From Sialis fuliginosa (lineage: Eukaryota; Arthropoda; Insecta; Megaloptera; Sialidae): 64,000 nucleotides of DNA. Of this stretch, positions 1 to 12,395 are shown one piece after another. Location of the stretch: the NCBI GenBank assembly GCA_961205875.1, contig OY540816.1, positions 23,834,743-23,898,742 of the forward strand, written 5' to 3'. Numbering within the stretch: the first letter of the stretch is position 1; every line of letters begins with the position of its first letter. The position numbers were made by a program, and so were the translations under genes. Under the pieces are notes generated by a model. That model did not search any database. It was not told the DNA's origin and saw only the letters and a list, made by a program, of their open reading frames with translations.

Positions 1-1943
1 GGTCACGTATTTATTTACATATATGTTATATAGTAATTATAAATTAAAACACAAATTTGCTTTACGAGTCTGTCACGTGTGTAGTAATCAGATTGCTAAA
101 CACGTATACATAGCTAGCGTCAGTCAGGTAACCGCCTTTTAGGTGCATTCAGTAATCGCTGTAGCTTTAATTAAAGGCCGGCTAATTGCGGTATTAAAAA
201 TAGACCAGTCTGTGATCCAACAGGTGTTATATGATTTATTGATCAGGTATTTAACGTTTCACATTGAATTTTAAATCATGTTTCAAAATAAATGTCGTGT
301 TTGTTGGAAAACGCTATTATTCATATAAGCGTTTATTTTTTCTTTGGGGTCGTTCATAAAATACGTATACAGCGGGGAGGGGGGAGGGGGGGTGGGTGCC
401 TAGGTAGGGAGTCCGAACAATCGTGACATGACGCGACATTTGAAATATACCTACATCAATTTTTTTTTAAACTACATATATAGATTTTATTTTCCAATTG
501 CATTTTAAATGATTTATTTTGACAATTTTTTTCGTTCATGTATATAAAAATAAGTATTCATTCATTCCAGCTTTTGTAACGTATTTTTTTGCACGAGATT
601 GAAAAAGGGAGAGGAAAGGGTCAAAAATGGGTGACCCCTAACGTTCTTAAAATAAAATTCTGTAAAAATGTGATTTAATATTAACAAAGATTTCTATTTT
701 CGCTTATAATATAAAATTTTTCTATAACAAGCATCCTTTTATAGAATTTACTCTGTATGGTCTATTATATTACAATTTTCAATTATCTGTTATATAAAAA
801 TACAATTAAGGTATTCTTCGTTAAATTCTATACAAGAAAATTACTTTTATTAGTAGACATGTTGTCCGTGTGTCCCAGGATATTTCGTTAGGCTTTGTCA
901 AGTTAGTGAACGATACAAATTGTCCAAAAGTAAAATTTAAATTGAAATGGTAGTAATCAAATATCAACACATATTTCTAATTGAATACATTTAATTAAAA
1001 ATTTGCCATTACTGGGGTGCTTGCCAAGACTGGTGCCACTACCTTATATCTTGATTTAATATTAAATAAATACATATACTTATTTAGAGATATTGTTTCT
1101 TTGCCATGTAGGTATAACGGATAGAAAAAAGCTGTGTGATTTTTTAAAATAACGAATCGTTTTTTTTTTCTATAAAACTAATAGGTATTCCATTACAAAG
1201 ATATTTTTCCTATAAATTTATAAATGTAAGTTTGCAGAATTCATCACGAGGAAGCCAGTAGCGTAACCAGAATTTTTTATGTAGGGGGTAATTAATTTTT
1301 ATTTGTTTAAAAAAAATATATATATATTTTCATATATTGCCCTCCGCTATTGGAGAAAACACATCTGGTTTTATAATATTTATTTTTTATTTTTATTTTT
1401 TAATAATTTGCGAAATTCAAAAATTGTCGTATTTCTTACAGCTTCTACTGACATACAAACGCACAGACTTCGTAATAAAAATAGCCAAAACTGATTGAAG
1501 GAATGTAAAAATGCATATTTCGATTTCAAAAATGATACAATACCCCAAAAAAAAAAATTAAATTATAAAAGTGTTTTTTTAGTGTCTGAATAAACAATTT
1601 GTATTTGTGACATCCATCGGAATGATTTTATTATCATAAACGCGTACTTGCTGTCCGCATGTTCCTGTTATTTACAACTAAACAGAGAGTTTTTCTCAAA
1701 CAACCGCGGCTGTAAAAATGCGCCCTTGTACTCGTATTGTTGTTTATTTGTCAGAAACAATGTTTGTAATTTGCTATATTGCTTTTTCTCTGTGGTATTT
1801 TCCTTTCACGCGCATACATACACATTATTAACACGTAAACTGCCAATATATTATACAAATTTACATTTGGTCCAATGTCAATTGATTAAAAAAACATACT
1901 TTTTTTTATTATTTATTTAGTTTAACTTTTAATTAAAAATAAA

Positions 1944-2370
1944 ACGGCCAAGTGTGTGTTGGGTACGCACATAACAGGGTTCCGTAGTCATTCTCACTAC
2001 GGTTTATTAAAAAGGGTTATTCCCAAATTTTCGTAAATTATTTTTGCTATAATGTTCGTTATTATTTAAAAAAAACTACATTCTGAAATTTTTTGATAAC
2101 CACATTGAAAAGCAAATATATAAGGGTTAAAATTAAATTTGTTGCATTTTAGACCTATCTAAAGACACCCCACTCAATGAGATAAGTGAAAAAAAATGTG
2201 AGTACACTTTTCAGTCTATGGGAGGGGGACTACAAAATTATTTTTTTCATAAATCTCATCATTTATGTTTTTGGGTTATCAATCTACGTCCATTTACCAA
2301 ATTTTATCTTAATCGGTGTAGAATTTATGTAGACAGACGGACAGAGCGAAACCCTACAAAGTAGCAATAT
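1944..2370 (+). repeat. Dispersed repeat of a type common in Lepidoptera
   Basis: The block opens with cggccaagtgtg, continues with an agggttccgtag-like segment and ends with agacagacggacagagcg and aaaccctac. I associate this order (a cggccaagtg head, a gggttccgta segment and a run of agacagacgg near the tail) with very abundant short interspersed repeats of moths and butterflies. No coding capacity is visible. It is one of the reasons for placing the window in Lepidoptera. The assignment is from memory of sequence style, not from a search. Confidence 0.5.
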
Positions 2371-3663
2371 TTTTTGAAAAAAAATTTTACTGAATTTAAA
2401 ATTTTTTTAACAATAAAATTTTTAATTAAAAAAAAATCCGATCGATTTAGAATTTTGTAAATAAATCGGATTCTGATTAGACGTCCTTAATTAATTATCG
2501 CGATTGATGAAAAGTGATTGCAAATGAAGCCCTGCTACTGTATTATGTGTACTAGGTATAAATGCGCTCTAACTTTAGAAATGGAATAAATAAATACATT
2601 TCGGATCGAATGAGAGAAATTTGTATCTACATAAGTAATCACATTCGAAAAGGTTGCCTTTTCCTTTGAACCCGTTTTTTTTTCCAAAAAACCCTTTTCC
2701 CTTTCACATCGTTCATTTCCGGTTAATGTCACACTGCATGAACAAAAGGTCTTGTATTGAATTCTTTCTTTTATTTTAATTTTAATTTTAATAGTCTGAA
2801 GACCCCAACTTGACCATTTTTCTCTATTTCGCACTGTTTCAGAGTAATTCGAAAAATTCAAAAATCGACGTAGGTAAACATCCGTATCCGGTTGAAAGAT
2901 CGTTTTCAAAAATAGGACGTTTTCTTCCCAGACAAAAATTAATCTTTACATTTTTATTATACAATTTTATTAAAAAATATTAAATTTTTCTTAAAACGCT
3001 CCTGATTATTTTTTCGTATATTTTTAATTTTTTGGCAATTTCAATCTAAATCTATCTCATTTTAAACGATCACAAAGCTTCTCGTATCTTTGATATTGTG
3101 ACGAAGCAAAAATCGACTTCAAGAACTGTTAATTTAATTATTATATATTTTTCAGTGTTTTTAGTATTTTGTTGAATTCAGTTATTTTTTTCTTAAACAG
3201 ATTTTATTTATTTTCTAATAGAATTATGAATAATTATATATATTATCAAAGGCTTGAGATTAAATTGATAAATTATACAGAATATATCATTACTTATATA
3301 AATTGCCCTCTTTGTATTAATACATTTATCTATAAATTTAAACCTATATAATGTCCTTTATAATATTTGTACGTTGTTATATATTATTTGTAAAGTTAAT
3401 TACGTATATAACATTAAAGTTTATTAATAACCCCGCATGAATATGATTAGTGTGGAATATCAGAATCAGTGATGTAGCAAATTGAAACGCTTTTTACCTT
3501 CGCATTTATGAACTGGAAATACATTATAAATGTACATATATTATAAATCAATTTGATTTTGTTTTGTAATGCGACTTTTCCCATTATTAATGTCGTGTTT
3601 CATTCATTAATTATAGACATTCAGTCGGAGATTTTACTGTGCCAATTATTTTGTCAGCACTTT

Positions 3664-4371
3664 GTAGAGACACTCATAGTAAGAGTTCTGACAGCTTCAA
3701 TTGGTCGATTGTTTAGAAGTTTAATCTCACTCACAACTGTATTTACTCATTTTTAACCGAACGGGGTAAATATGAAACATGGGGTAAAAGTCAAACAAGC
3801 TTGCAACTAAAAAACTAATTTGTTTATAGGAGAATTATAAAAACTGACATCATCATTAAAGATTTTTTAAAGCTTACTGAAAATATGAATCGCCTAATAA
3901 GTGATGTGTCACCCCTTCTACACCCTGTTAGTCAACACATGTCTGTTAGTTAATTCTTTGCACATAACTTTCTGTATAGCTCAGATATTAATTAAAGTTA
4001 CAATTTCACATTGATATGCCACAAAGAAGATAAATCAAACTTGCCAAAGTAGCTTTTCTTTTAATTTTTCGAGAAATATTTTCCATTAGAGGCCTGTTTC
4101 ACTTTTTCTCCAAGAGGTTAAAAATGAAACACAGTTTTTTGATTTTTGAAGTCCGTGTTGTATCGTACAGTTCAAATGATGTAAGTATTTAAAATGGTTA
4201 TTCATAAGCGCATCTAGTAGACAAAATTAAAGTATGAATTTGTATCGTTAACTAATTTTGTTTCACTTTTACCCCAGTTGACCCTAAATGAATTTTATAA
4301 TAAATCGCGTTACCGTCGGTTTGACTAAAAATGGCGACGCTGTCATAACTCTTACTTGAGTATCTCTAGGC
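3664..4371. mobile_element. Nested pair of inverted-repeat (MITE-like) elements
   Basis: The outer arms are tagagacactca...gtaagagttctgacag at 3664-3693 and its reverse complement, diverged, at 4343-4371. Inside lies a second element, about 3760-4288, bounded by ggggtaaaagt-type sequence on the left and gtttcacttttacccc on the right. The inner element has a second copy at 11812-12145. Neither encodes a transposase, so both look non-autonomous, with the inner one inserted into the outer one. Confidence 0.5.
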
Positions 4372-5415
4372 TGCAGAGGAGACGATATCGAGAAAGGGCT
4401 TTTTTTAAATATTAATAAATTTACTTTAATTATTGAAGATTAATATCAAAAAGATTTTTTTTTATATTACGATATAGTTACAAATTAATTAATATTTAAA
4501 TGGATTACGTTACAAGAAGCAGTATAAATAATATTTCCTATATTTTAAAATCAATTTTTATTAAAAAGCTTTTATTTTTCCGATAAAATTCTTCTCTTTA
4601 AGAAATTAATTAATTTACAACCGAGAATTAAATATGTTTCACGTCGGCGTCTAAAATTATAATTGTTTGAATATTAATTATCGGTAATGCGTTAAAACCG
4701 AGACTAGAGTTGATATTATTTTTGTCACGTCTCATTAAAATTTAAGACGGTTGTTAAATTATAAACACTTGCCTCATTCGAATTAAATACAATCTTGTGT
4801 CTTTCGGATACGATAAATCCTTACTTTGTATTTATTTTAAAAAATTAGAAAAAACTACATGATATAAAAAAAAAATAACCAATATCTTGAAAATATTAAA
4901 AAAACTACATGACTTAAAAAAAATAACTAATATCTTGAAAATGGTTTATTATACAGAAAAATTGAAAGGACATAAATTATAGATAATTATATTCTCTATA
5001 ATTTTTATCCTAAACATTTTTTTCTATTGGGCATCGTTTAGTTAGAAAAATCAATTGATAAGAGAAAAATTTTGAGAGTCATTGGTTAATGTGTATTTTA
5101 AAGACCGATATATGTTGATACATAATAAAATGTATGATTTATCATACATTTGCTGGAAATAAAACCCAAATGTAGCAGGGTTGTTATTATTTAGTACTAG
5201 AGGGTGAAATAATCAAAATTCAACGAAAAAATAATTAGCTCTATCAAATCAAATTGCAAGCTGTACCTTTTTATGTGATTTACAAATCGTGTCACGTACC
5301 CACATTTATTTAAAGTGGAATCGGTGTACATTTTAATATTGCATCATTGATATTTAAAATTGAAAGATTTCTTTATCTAAGCAACGCTCATTAAATTATG
5401 TTTGTGTCAATTTTA

Positions 5416-5800
5416 CCCTCCCTAAATGGTTTATGAAAATTAACACTCAATAAAACTAAAGTTTAAATAGCACTTAAGAATTCTATAGTTTTCTAAAAAA
5501 AAGTCTGTTAAATTACCCTCCACTCCCTCCTACTTAAAATACACATTTTTAACTTCTCTAAAATGGTTTATGAAAATGAAAAAATAAAACTAAAATTCTA
5601 AATAGCACTTAAGAGTTCTAGAGTTTTCTAAAAAAAAGTCTGTTAAATTACCCCCCCCCCCCCTACTTAAAATACACATTTTTTAATCTTTCTAACAATT
5701 GAAAATGAAAATTCAAAAAAACTAAAGTTCTAAATAGCACTCTAAGAATTCTAGAGTTTTATAAAAAAAAGTGTGATGATTACCCCCCCCCCCCACATAA
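5416..5800 (+). repeat. Three-copy tandem repeat of about 145 bp
   Basis: Three successive units share actaaagtt(c)taaatagcac, a ttaagaattctagagttttct segment, aaaaaaagtctgttaaatta and a run of C, followed by acttaaaatacacatttt. Units begin near 5416, 5560 and 5690. The C runs differ in length (ccctccactccc, then pure poly-C), as expected of slippage. The array ends about 40 bp before the donor site of the orphan exon at 5842, so it lies in that gene's intron. Confidence 0.65.
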
Positions 5801-5841
5801 AAAATATATTTTTTGGGAGAAGGGGTTGATCAACAACTTAC

Positions 5842-6033
5842 CTGAATGATATAGAAATTGCTAGTTTGAATAGATTCCATGTTTCCTGTTACGTTCCCGT
5901 CCAACGTTTTTACCATAATGCTCCATTTACCAGTTGTGAATAGTTTCTTAATGTACGAGTCGTCGAATTCCGCTTCTGATTTTGATAAAGCCACTGTCAG
6001 GAAACCATTCTGGTGGAAATACTTCGATACGAT
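5842..6033 (-). CDS. Orphan internal exon of an unrecognised protein
   Basis: This 192-bp exon is fully open in frame 0 (64 codons). It is bounded on the minus strand by a good acceptor (ttattatttag before ATC) and a strong donor (CAG then gtaagt). It reads IVSKYFHQNGFLTVALSKSE and later FTTGKWSIMVKTLDGN, ending SNFYIIQ. Codon use and amino-acid composition are protein-like and unlike the surrounding AT-rich sequence. I could not find a phase-compatible neighbouring exon. The weak similarity of style to the extracellular region of divergent ionotropic receptors is a hunch only. It could also be a remnant of a lost gene. Confidence 0.5.
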
Positions 6034-8607
6034 CTAAATAATAAATTAATTAAATTTATTAATTTACAAAAAAACTGTAGAACAAAAAAATCAAAAAGCA
6101 TTTTGAATCTGAAATTTCAAGCTTTAAATGTAGGGACACACCTAATAGGCGAGCGGATTACAGCTATTTAGAGTACACTAACCGACCAATTGACGTTCTA
6201 GTGGCTAAATATGATTTTATTAAATTTATATTTTTCTGAGAAAAAACATCTATATATTTTTTTATGCGGTCCTTCAATAGGTACACACATTTTTATGTTT
6301 AATAAATTTAAATCTGCATTAAAAAATCTGAAAAAATTATGTAAGCTTCATTGGATAAAAGTGAACATTTTTTGTCTCATAAACTTTTTTTTAAATCAAT
6401 AGTTTGGAAGATAAAAAATATTTTAACTTTAAAAATATCGAAAAATTCGTATATTTGTGATTTTTTTCTCGGAAACCAATTGTTCAATCAGAATAAATCG
6501 AAAACAAAAAGAATCAGCTAACTTGAAATGTATAAAAAATGCACAATTATGCAATTTTCTCGGGACGCACATTTTTGATTATCAACTAATCTTGGAACAT
6601 ATAAAGAGAAAATCCAATGCATCACTTGAAAATACTAATTTCCCTCTACTACTTATGCTACTAATATAATAAATCAAACATAACATAAATCATTGAACAG
6701 ATTGACGGTTGTTTATTAAATCTCTACGCACTGTTGAAGCGCTTTACCGTTTGCTGCATTGAATACGATAATTCCTAAAGCATACGTTAGTTGCTTCTAC
6801 AATATATGTACATATACATATATCATCATCAGTTGTAGATACGAGTATAGTATATACTATAGTAGGTATCTACAATACAACCCATTATTAAACACAATTC
6901 AGGTGTCAGTAACGAGCGACTCTCGGTACAATCAAACGTGACAAATACTGCCAATGTTTACCAGACCGTGCTTTATTGTTACTAACACTATATACACCAG
7001 TGGCGCCTTAGCCTTGATGGGGCAGGGGGGGCAATATCAACATATGTATCTAATTTAGTACCTACATTAAATTAAACGAGTGCTGAGGTATTGTTCAAGA
7101 TTGGTGCCAGTACTCAGTAGCGTTTCTGCCGCTCGGGGCAGATTCTAAATCCCCCCCCCTCTGTACTAAAAAATCAAATTTAAAATTTTCAATAAAAAAC
7201 ATTTTTCTTCAAAATTTAAAATTAAAAACTATACTCTCTATTTGATTTATGAATGCAGTGGTTGCCGGGGTAAAACTAGCCCCCACCCCCCGCGAATTAA
7301 AAGAATATCTTGAAACTGTAATTTTCTATTCATACAAGACTAACATAATTTGTTTTATTAAATAAAGAACTTTGATTTTATAATATTTATAATTAATTGA
7401 GTTCACTTTATTAGTTACGTAGCTCTAATGTTAAAATAAAAAAGTTAAAAGTTATAAAATAATATAATTAATTAAACCTACCTACAAAAAAATTGTAAAC
7501 TCTCATTTTTATGTTTTTTTTTCTTAAAAGAAGTTAATTCAGTTCTCATTTCAATTTCATTACTACAATGAATGTAGTTATTTAAAAAAGTTTTAATTAT
7601 TTTTTAAACGGAGTAAATGAATGTTCTTTATCTCAGAAAGTTGGCAACACTGTATCATTTTAATCGTTTATATTCACGTAACAGAAATGTGGTAATCAAA
7701 TACATTTAAAAATAAAAAACAAGAAACCTAGTGCTGGAAAACATTCAACCCCAATCCCCATGTATGCCCGGTTTCAATAAACAAACAATATATGTACCCC
7801 AGTGCTCTCCAGAGCCAACTGTTTATATTTCTGGTTACTTTTATTTACTTGCTGAATGAAAAATATAATTACAAATATATTTTGGTACATTTCATTGATA
7901 TTCTTTCTGTTTTAAACAGTAATTAAAAAAAAGTGGAATGAGGGGTGGGGGGGGGGAGGCACAGGTTCGGTTCCGTTTATAACGACAATGGTTTTTTTTT
8001 AATTAAAAAGCCGCAGAAATATCTGATTGACTATTACAAATTAAAAAAATAAAATAAAACCAATAATAGTAATTAGTCTAGACTTGAAACAGGTAACATT
8101 AACTGATATTGGACAATGTTATGTACGAGTATATTAAATGGTTCAAGTCAATACCAATTACTAATTCATTAATGGTTTTGCAGTTTGTATTCATTTTTGT
8201 TTATCACAAACTTAGTAGGCTCCTCCCATTTGTGCAATTAAATTATTATGTAATCTATTGAAAATTGTATAAGTAAATTTTGTGGTAATAAATATTTGAT
8301 ATTCCGAATTTTAGTATTTAAATATATTAAACTTGATAGAAAAAAATAACCGCTGATGTTTGTCTTTAAATTTGGAATCTGTTGTAAGCCTTTAGGGTGC
8401 TAGACGAGTTCTGCAGGCGACTGTACCTTTTATACCAGTACCGATTTTTGAAGTGAAAGATATTTGGTGAGCTAGGAATAACCTCTACACGTTTTCAAAA
8501 TTAAACGCCAAGAGTGTGCATATGTGTGAGAGAGAGCGACGAGTAAATGTACAAGAAAAATAATTATGTATAATTTAAGTTGGGTAAAAAAAAAACGTAT
8601 TTTTTGG

Positions 8608-8940
8608 CGACATAGTACTCTGGAACTATAAATGACACAAACTTCAGTTTGGTATTAGAATGTGCATTGTATAGCCTAGTTTTACACATCAAAATTTAAA
8701 TTAGTTTTAATGAATCGTTTATTAGATAAAAATTATAAATATAAAATGTAATATCTAATTCTTATATTCCCTTGTTTTTAATGTACTTTACTTAAAACAG
8801 ATGTAACTATAAAAGTATACATCGAAACGTTTTGAAATTCTAAAACGTAAAACTAGAGTGTATAACAAACATTTGAACACAATTCTGAAGTTTGTGTGAT
8901 CAATAGTTTCAGAGTTCTATGTCGATAAACGTGAAACGTT
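8608..8940. repeat. Two copies of a ~130-bp dispersed repeat in inverted orientation
   Basis: The left copy (about 8608-8740) carries gacatagtactctggaact, acacaaacttcag and ctagttttac. The right copy (about 8815-8935) is the reverse complement of the same order: aaaactagag, then ctgaagtttgtgtgat, then cagagttctatgtcg. Further copies lie at 14431-14560, 20880-21015, 49975-50070, 50130-50260, 51300-51370 and 53850-53975. They are strongly diverged from each other, so the family is old. Confidence 0.65.
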
Positions 8941-9742
8941 TCTGTATTGACCCGATATATGTAAATTGAATTATTCTTGTTTATTCTTTGTTTTTGTCGG
9001 CCATTGTTACTTTATAATACTCAACAGTAACAGTTCTATTTATGTGTTTGAGCATTTCTATAAGAAATAATTACAAATAAAATTCCTTGAACTATCAATT
9101 ACCATACATTTGAAAATAAATAAAAAAGAGAATTTAATAACATTGATAAATATGTATATATATATATATTTACAAGACAGGTACAATTATTCCATGTTCT
9201 CGCTAAACTATTATTGGTTTAATTAAACAGTTAAGCTCTGAAACAATCCGATTTCAAAATAGGATTTATTTATATAAAATAAAATAAACAATCACATTGA
9301 TTTGCAGTCGTTCAAATGTCGATACGGTTGTATTAACGATAGATACCGAATTGTGATGCTTTTATTATATGTATTTAAGACTTATACAGAATCTCGGATT
9401 TAACCGTGAGGGAGATAGAGAGAGATCATGGAATAAAATTAATTAAAAATTCATATAAATTAATTTAAAGATATTAAACTTGGAGATGTAATAATTGTAC
9501 ATTGTAATTGCCATTTTATTACTTGACCGAGTCAAAATTCAAATTAAAATTACGTATGGACATAGTTCTGAGGTGGAATCGATTTATTAAATGTAAAATA
9601 TACAAACATTTCTTGATTGTTTATATGCGTTTCTAAAAATCATTAATTTTTCAATAAAATCCGGGCTTCGCACGAGACAAGACGAGAACCAGTCTCGTTC
9701 TCGGATTTTACAACCAATTGTGATATATTATACAGTACGTTT

Positions 9743-9990
9743 TATCTCACATTACATCAGTCCTTGCTGTTTACACCCAGAAGCCAAGAAGGTGTAGGTA
9801 CTTACTTTTATTAACGTCAGAGTTGAGTTAATGAAATGAAATATACTTCTGGGTGTAAGTCGCGTCCGCTTAATCAATTCAACCAACGTTTCGTCTCACA
9901 TTACACCAGTGCTTGTTACTTACACCCAGAAGCCAAGAAGGTACTTACTTTGACAATACATTTATTAGCGTCAGAGTTGGGTTTATTTAT
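9743..9990. repeat. Duplicated segment with the cttacacccagaagccaag motif
   Basis: Two direct copies, about 9743-9840 and 9888-9990, share tctcacattaca, cagtgcttg-like sequence, acacccagaagccaagaagg, acttactt and gcgtcagagtt. Between them, at 9846-9875, the motif appears in reverse (cttctgggtgtaagtcgcgt). The same motif recurs at 12266-12395 and 42229-42255, so this is part of a dispersed element family. Confidence 0.55.
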
Positions 9991-10306
9991 GTAGCTTTCG
10001 TCACCGATTTGAAAAGCTCTCGTATCGATTATGAGAAACGAAACACTCGTCGTCAGAATAAAGACTAGAGTTAGCGTTTCAGAATACATCGTGCGATCTT
10101 CTTACAACAACTGTTATCTTCTCAGTTTCACCAATGCCACTTTTCTCTGAAATCGGTATCTTATTTAGAAAATGTTATTATAAATGCAATCAACATATTA
10201 TATGTAGATATACAAACATATATTATTTACTGTACAATCTTCAAAGCTTGTACAGTAGCGCCTCGTACTATAACACGGCGTAATTGGAAACGGAGCTTCG
10301 CCGTTA

Positions 10307-11049
10307 ACGTCTTATTTTCTTGAATTTTAGTCGATATTTGTATGACGAGTTGAAGTTCATTGCAGGAAATTTCACTAAAAAATGTTGAATTTTTTAATTT
10401 CGTTAAAAGTATGTTTACTGTATAGAAAATGATGTGAAAAGTTGTTTGTTTCAAACCGCAGATCTGTATCTCAAATCGTTCTCGAGATATAGCTTCTCAA
10501 AGTTTTAATTTTTGCAAATTTTTTGAGAAAAAAGGCCATAACTTTTGAACGCGTGGTCGGAATTGATTTTAGTTGACGGATTTGGAATCAGCGTGTCGAA
10601 ATCTATATAATGACATGTATAAAACCTTAAAACTCGAAAAAAAAAATTCGTGAAAAATCGAAAAAATTCAAAGGGGTATACCTTAAAAAAATGTCGATTT
10701 TTGACGAATTTTTTTTTTTCGAGTTTTAAAGTATTATACATGTCATTATATAGATTTTGACACGCTGATTCCAAATCCGTCAACTAAAATCAATTCCGAC
10801 CACACGTTCAAAAGTTATGGCCTTTTTTCTAAAAAAAATTGAAAAAATTAAAACTTTGAGAAGCTATATCTCGAGAACGATTTGAGATACAGATCTGCGG
10901 TTTGAAACGTTAAATTTTTCACGTCATTTTCTATACAATAAACATACTTTTAACGAAATCAAAAATTCTAAATTTTTTAGTGAAATTTCCTGCAGTGAAC
11001 TTCAACTCATCATACAAATATCGACTAAAATACAAAAAATAAGACGTAG
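10307..11049. mobile_element. Foldback element, copy 1
   Basis: This is a near-perfect inverted repeat of about 743 bp. The left arm starts acgtcttattttcttgaatt and the right arm ends aaaataagacgtag. Internal landmarks mirror each other: ggccataacttttgaacgcg against its complement near 10805-10830, and tcgttctcgagatatagct against agctatatctcgagaacga. The two arms meet at a short centre near 10670-10690. A second copy lies at 23504-24237. The open frames inside it exist on both strands because the arms mirror each other and are not genes. Confidence 0.8.
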
Positions 11050-11811
11050 AATCATTTAGTTACTATTAAGGTGTTTCATAACTAGTTATTTTTGTTAATA
11101 GGAGAGGGAGGATTGACAAAATATGCTTCCTTTATTAAAAATTTCACGCCTCGCCACTGTTTTTAATATTTATTAAACGAAGATATTAATAATAACTTAC
11201 TACATATTTGAATTCCTTGAATTTTCAGCTTTCATTTGATACCCCACTCGAATAACCGCATAACTTCAAAACCTGATAAAAAACTTTGTATACTAAACAC
11301 TAAAAACGGTGAAATTCTATGCGGGGAGGATCGCAAAGAAATACGATAACAAACATTCTATTCCCAAGTTTATTTGATTTATAGTTTCACAGTTCTATGT
11401 CACCAAACATGCAATATATGTATTTAGATATATTTACTTTTTTTGTTCGAGATCACATCTCTCTCGTGTATATATTTTTTTGTTCCGGCCCGATTTGAGA
11501 ACAAAGCAAAATGTGATAAAAATTACCTTGTTTTCATTGAACTAGATAAACTCAACTGTCGACAATGCCAGTGAATATTGGTTTTGATTTTGTGTGTTTA
11601 ATCTAGATAAGATCGCAAGCTCGAATCGTATTTATATGTAAATAAACAGCAACACCGCTCTTTTTGCTTTCTGTTATTTGATTTGTGTAAATAAATATTC
11701 CGTAATATTGAATCAATCAATATCAACAACATCAACATCGGGCGTCTCTTCAAATTGTACATAATGTACTTTCACTAACAAATTAAATACAGGAAACAAA
11801 TGTTATTGTAG

Positions 11812-12145
11812 GGTCGAGCGGGGTAAAAGTGAAACAAGCTTGCAATTCAAAAACTAATTTTTTTTAGGAGTATTATAAAAACTGACATCATCATTAAAGG
11901 TTTGTTAAAGCTTACTGAAAATATGAATCGGCTAATAAGTGATGTGTCACCCCTTCTACACCCTGTTAGTCAATGTCTGTTAGTTAATTCTTTGCACATA
12001 ACTTTCTGTATAGCTCAGATATTAATTAAAGTTACAATTTCACATTGATATGCCACAAAGAAGATAAATCAAACTTGCCAAAGTAGCTTTTCTTTTAATT
12101 TTTAGAGAAATATTTTCCATTAGAGGCCTGTTTCACTTTTTCCCA
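11812..12145 (+). mobile_element. Second copy of the ggggtaaaagtgaaac element, 3' truncated
   Basis: The block matches 3775-4105 almost base for base over more than 300 bp, including gtgatgtgtcaccccttcta, ctgtatagctcagatattaa and aggcctgtttcactttttc. It lacks the right terminal inverted repeat seen at 4258-4288. The start agggtcgagcggggtaaaag gives a cleaner view of the left end than copy 1. Confidence 0.7.
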
Positions 12146-12265
12146 AATTATTGAAGTCATATAGTCACATTGACATCTGAACGGCGTCGTATAATATACA
12201 GGGTGTTCCTGCTATGAAGAACTGGAGCCACTTATAAATAAAATAAAATCTTTAAAAATCAATAG

Positions 12266-12395
12266 TATGGGTGTAAGCCGCGTCGACTTAGTGCACTTTT
12301 AGAAGAACCCTGAAGATGTCCATTGCAATGTGTGACAAAACGTTGGCCTATAACACGACCAAATCGACGCGGCTTACACCCAGAAGCCAAGATCC
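12266..12395. repeat. Hairpin repeat, possibly Penelope-related
   Basis: Inverted arms gggtgtaagccgcgtcgact and atcgacgcggcttacaccc enclose about 80 bp containing accctgaagatgtccattgc and gacaaaacgttggcct. Order and wording (ctgaagatg, then a short stem, then gacaaaacgttgg) recall the terminal repeats of Penelope-like retroelements, where hammerhead ribozyme motifs are known. However the conserved CUGAUGA and GAAA core is not intact here. The family call is uncertain. Confidence 0.35.

Larger units (their letters stand above)
1..5841. other. Gene-free AT-rich flank
   Basis: I see no convincing gene on either strand. The open frames are short, lie in AT-rich sequence and show no splice-compatible neighbours or recognisable motifs. 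The stretch holds dispersed repeats listed separately, a G-rich run near 376-395, and a short copy at about 985-1045 of a dispersed motif whose core is cactggggt...caagactggtgccagta. Related copies of that motif lie near 7070-7115 and 41265-41335. Confidence 0.6.

Noticed and set aside
2535-2909. 124-codon minus-strand frame
   Set aside because: AT-rich with no motif, no splice context and a poly-Lys/Ile stretch from a simple repeat; treated as chance.
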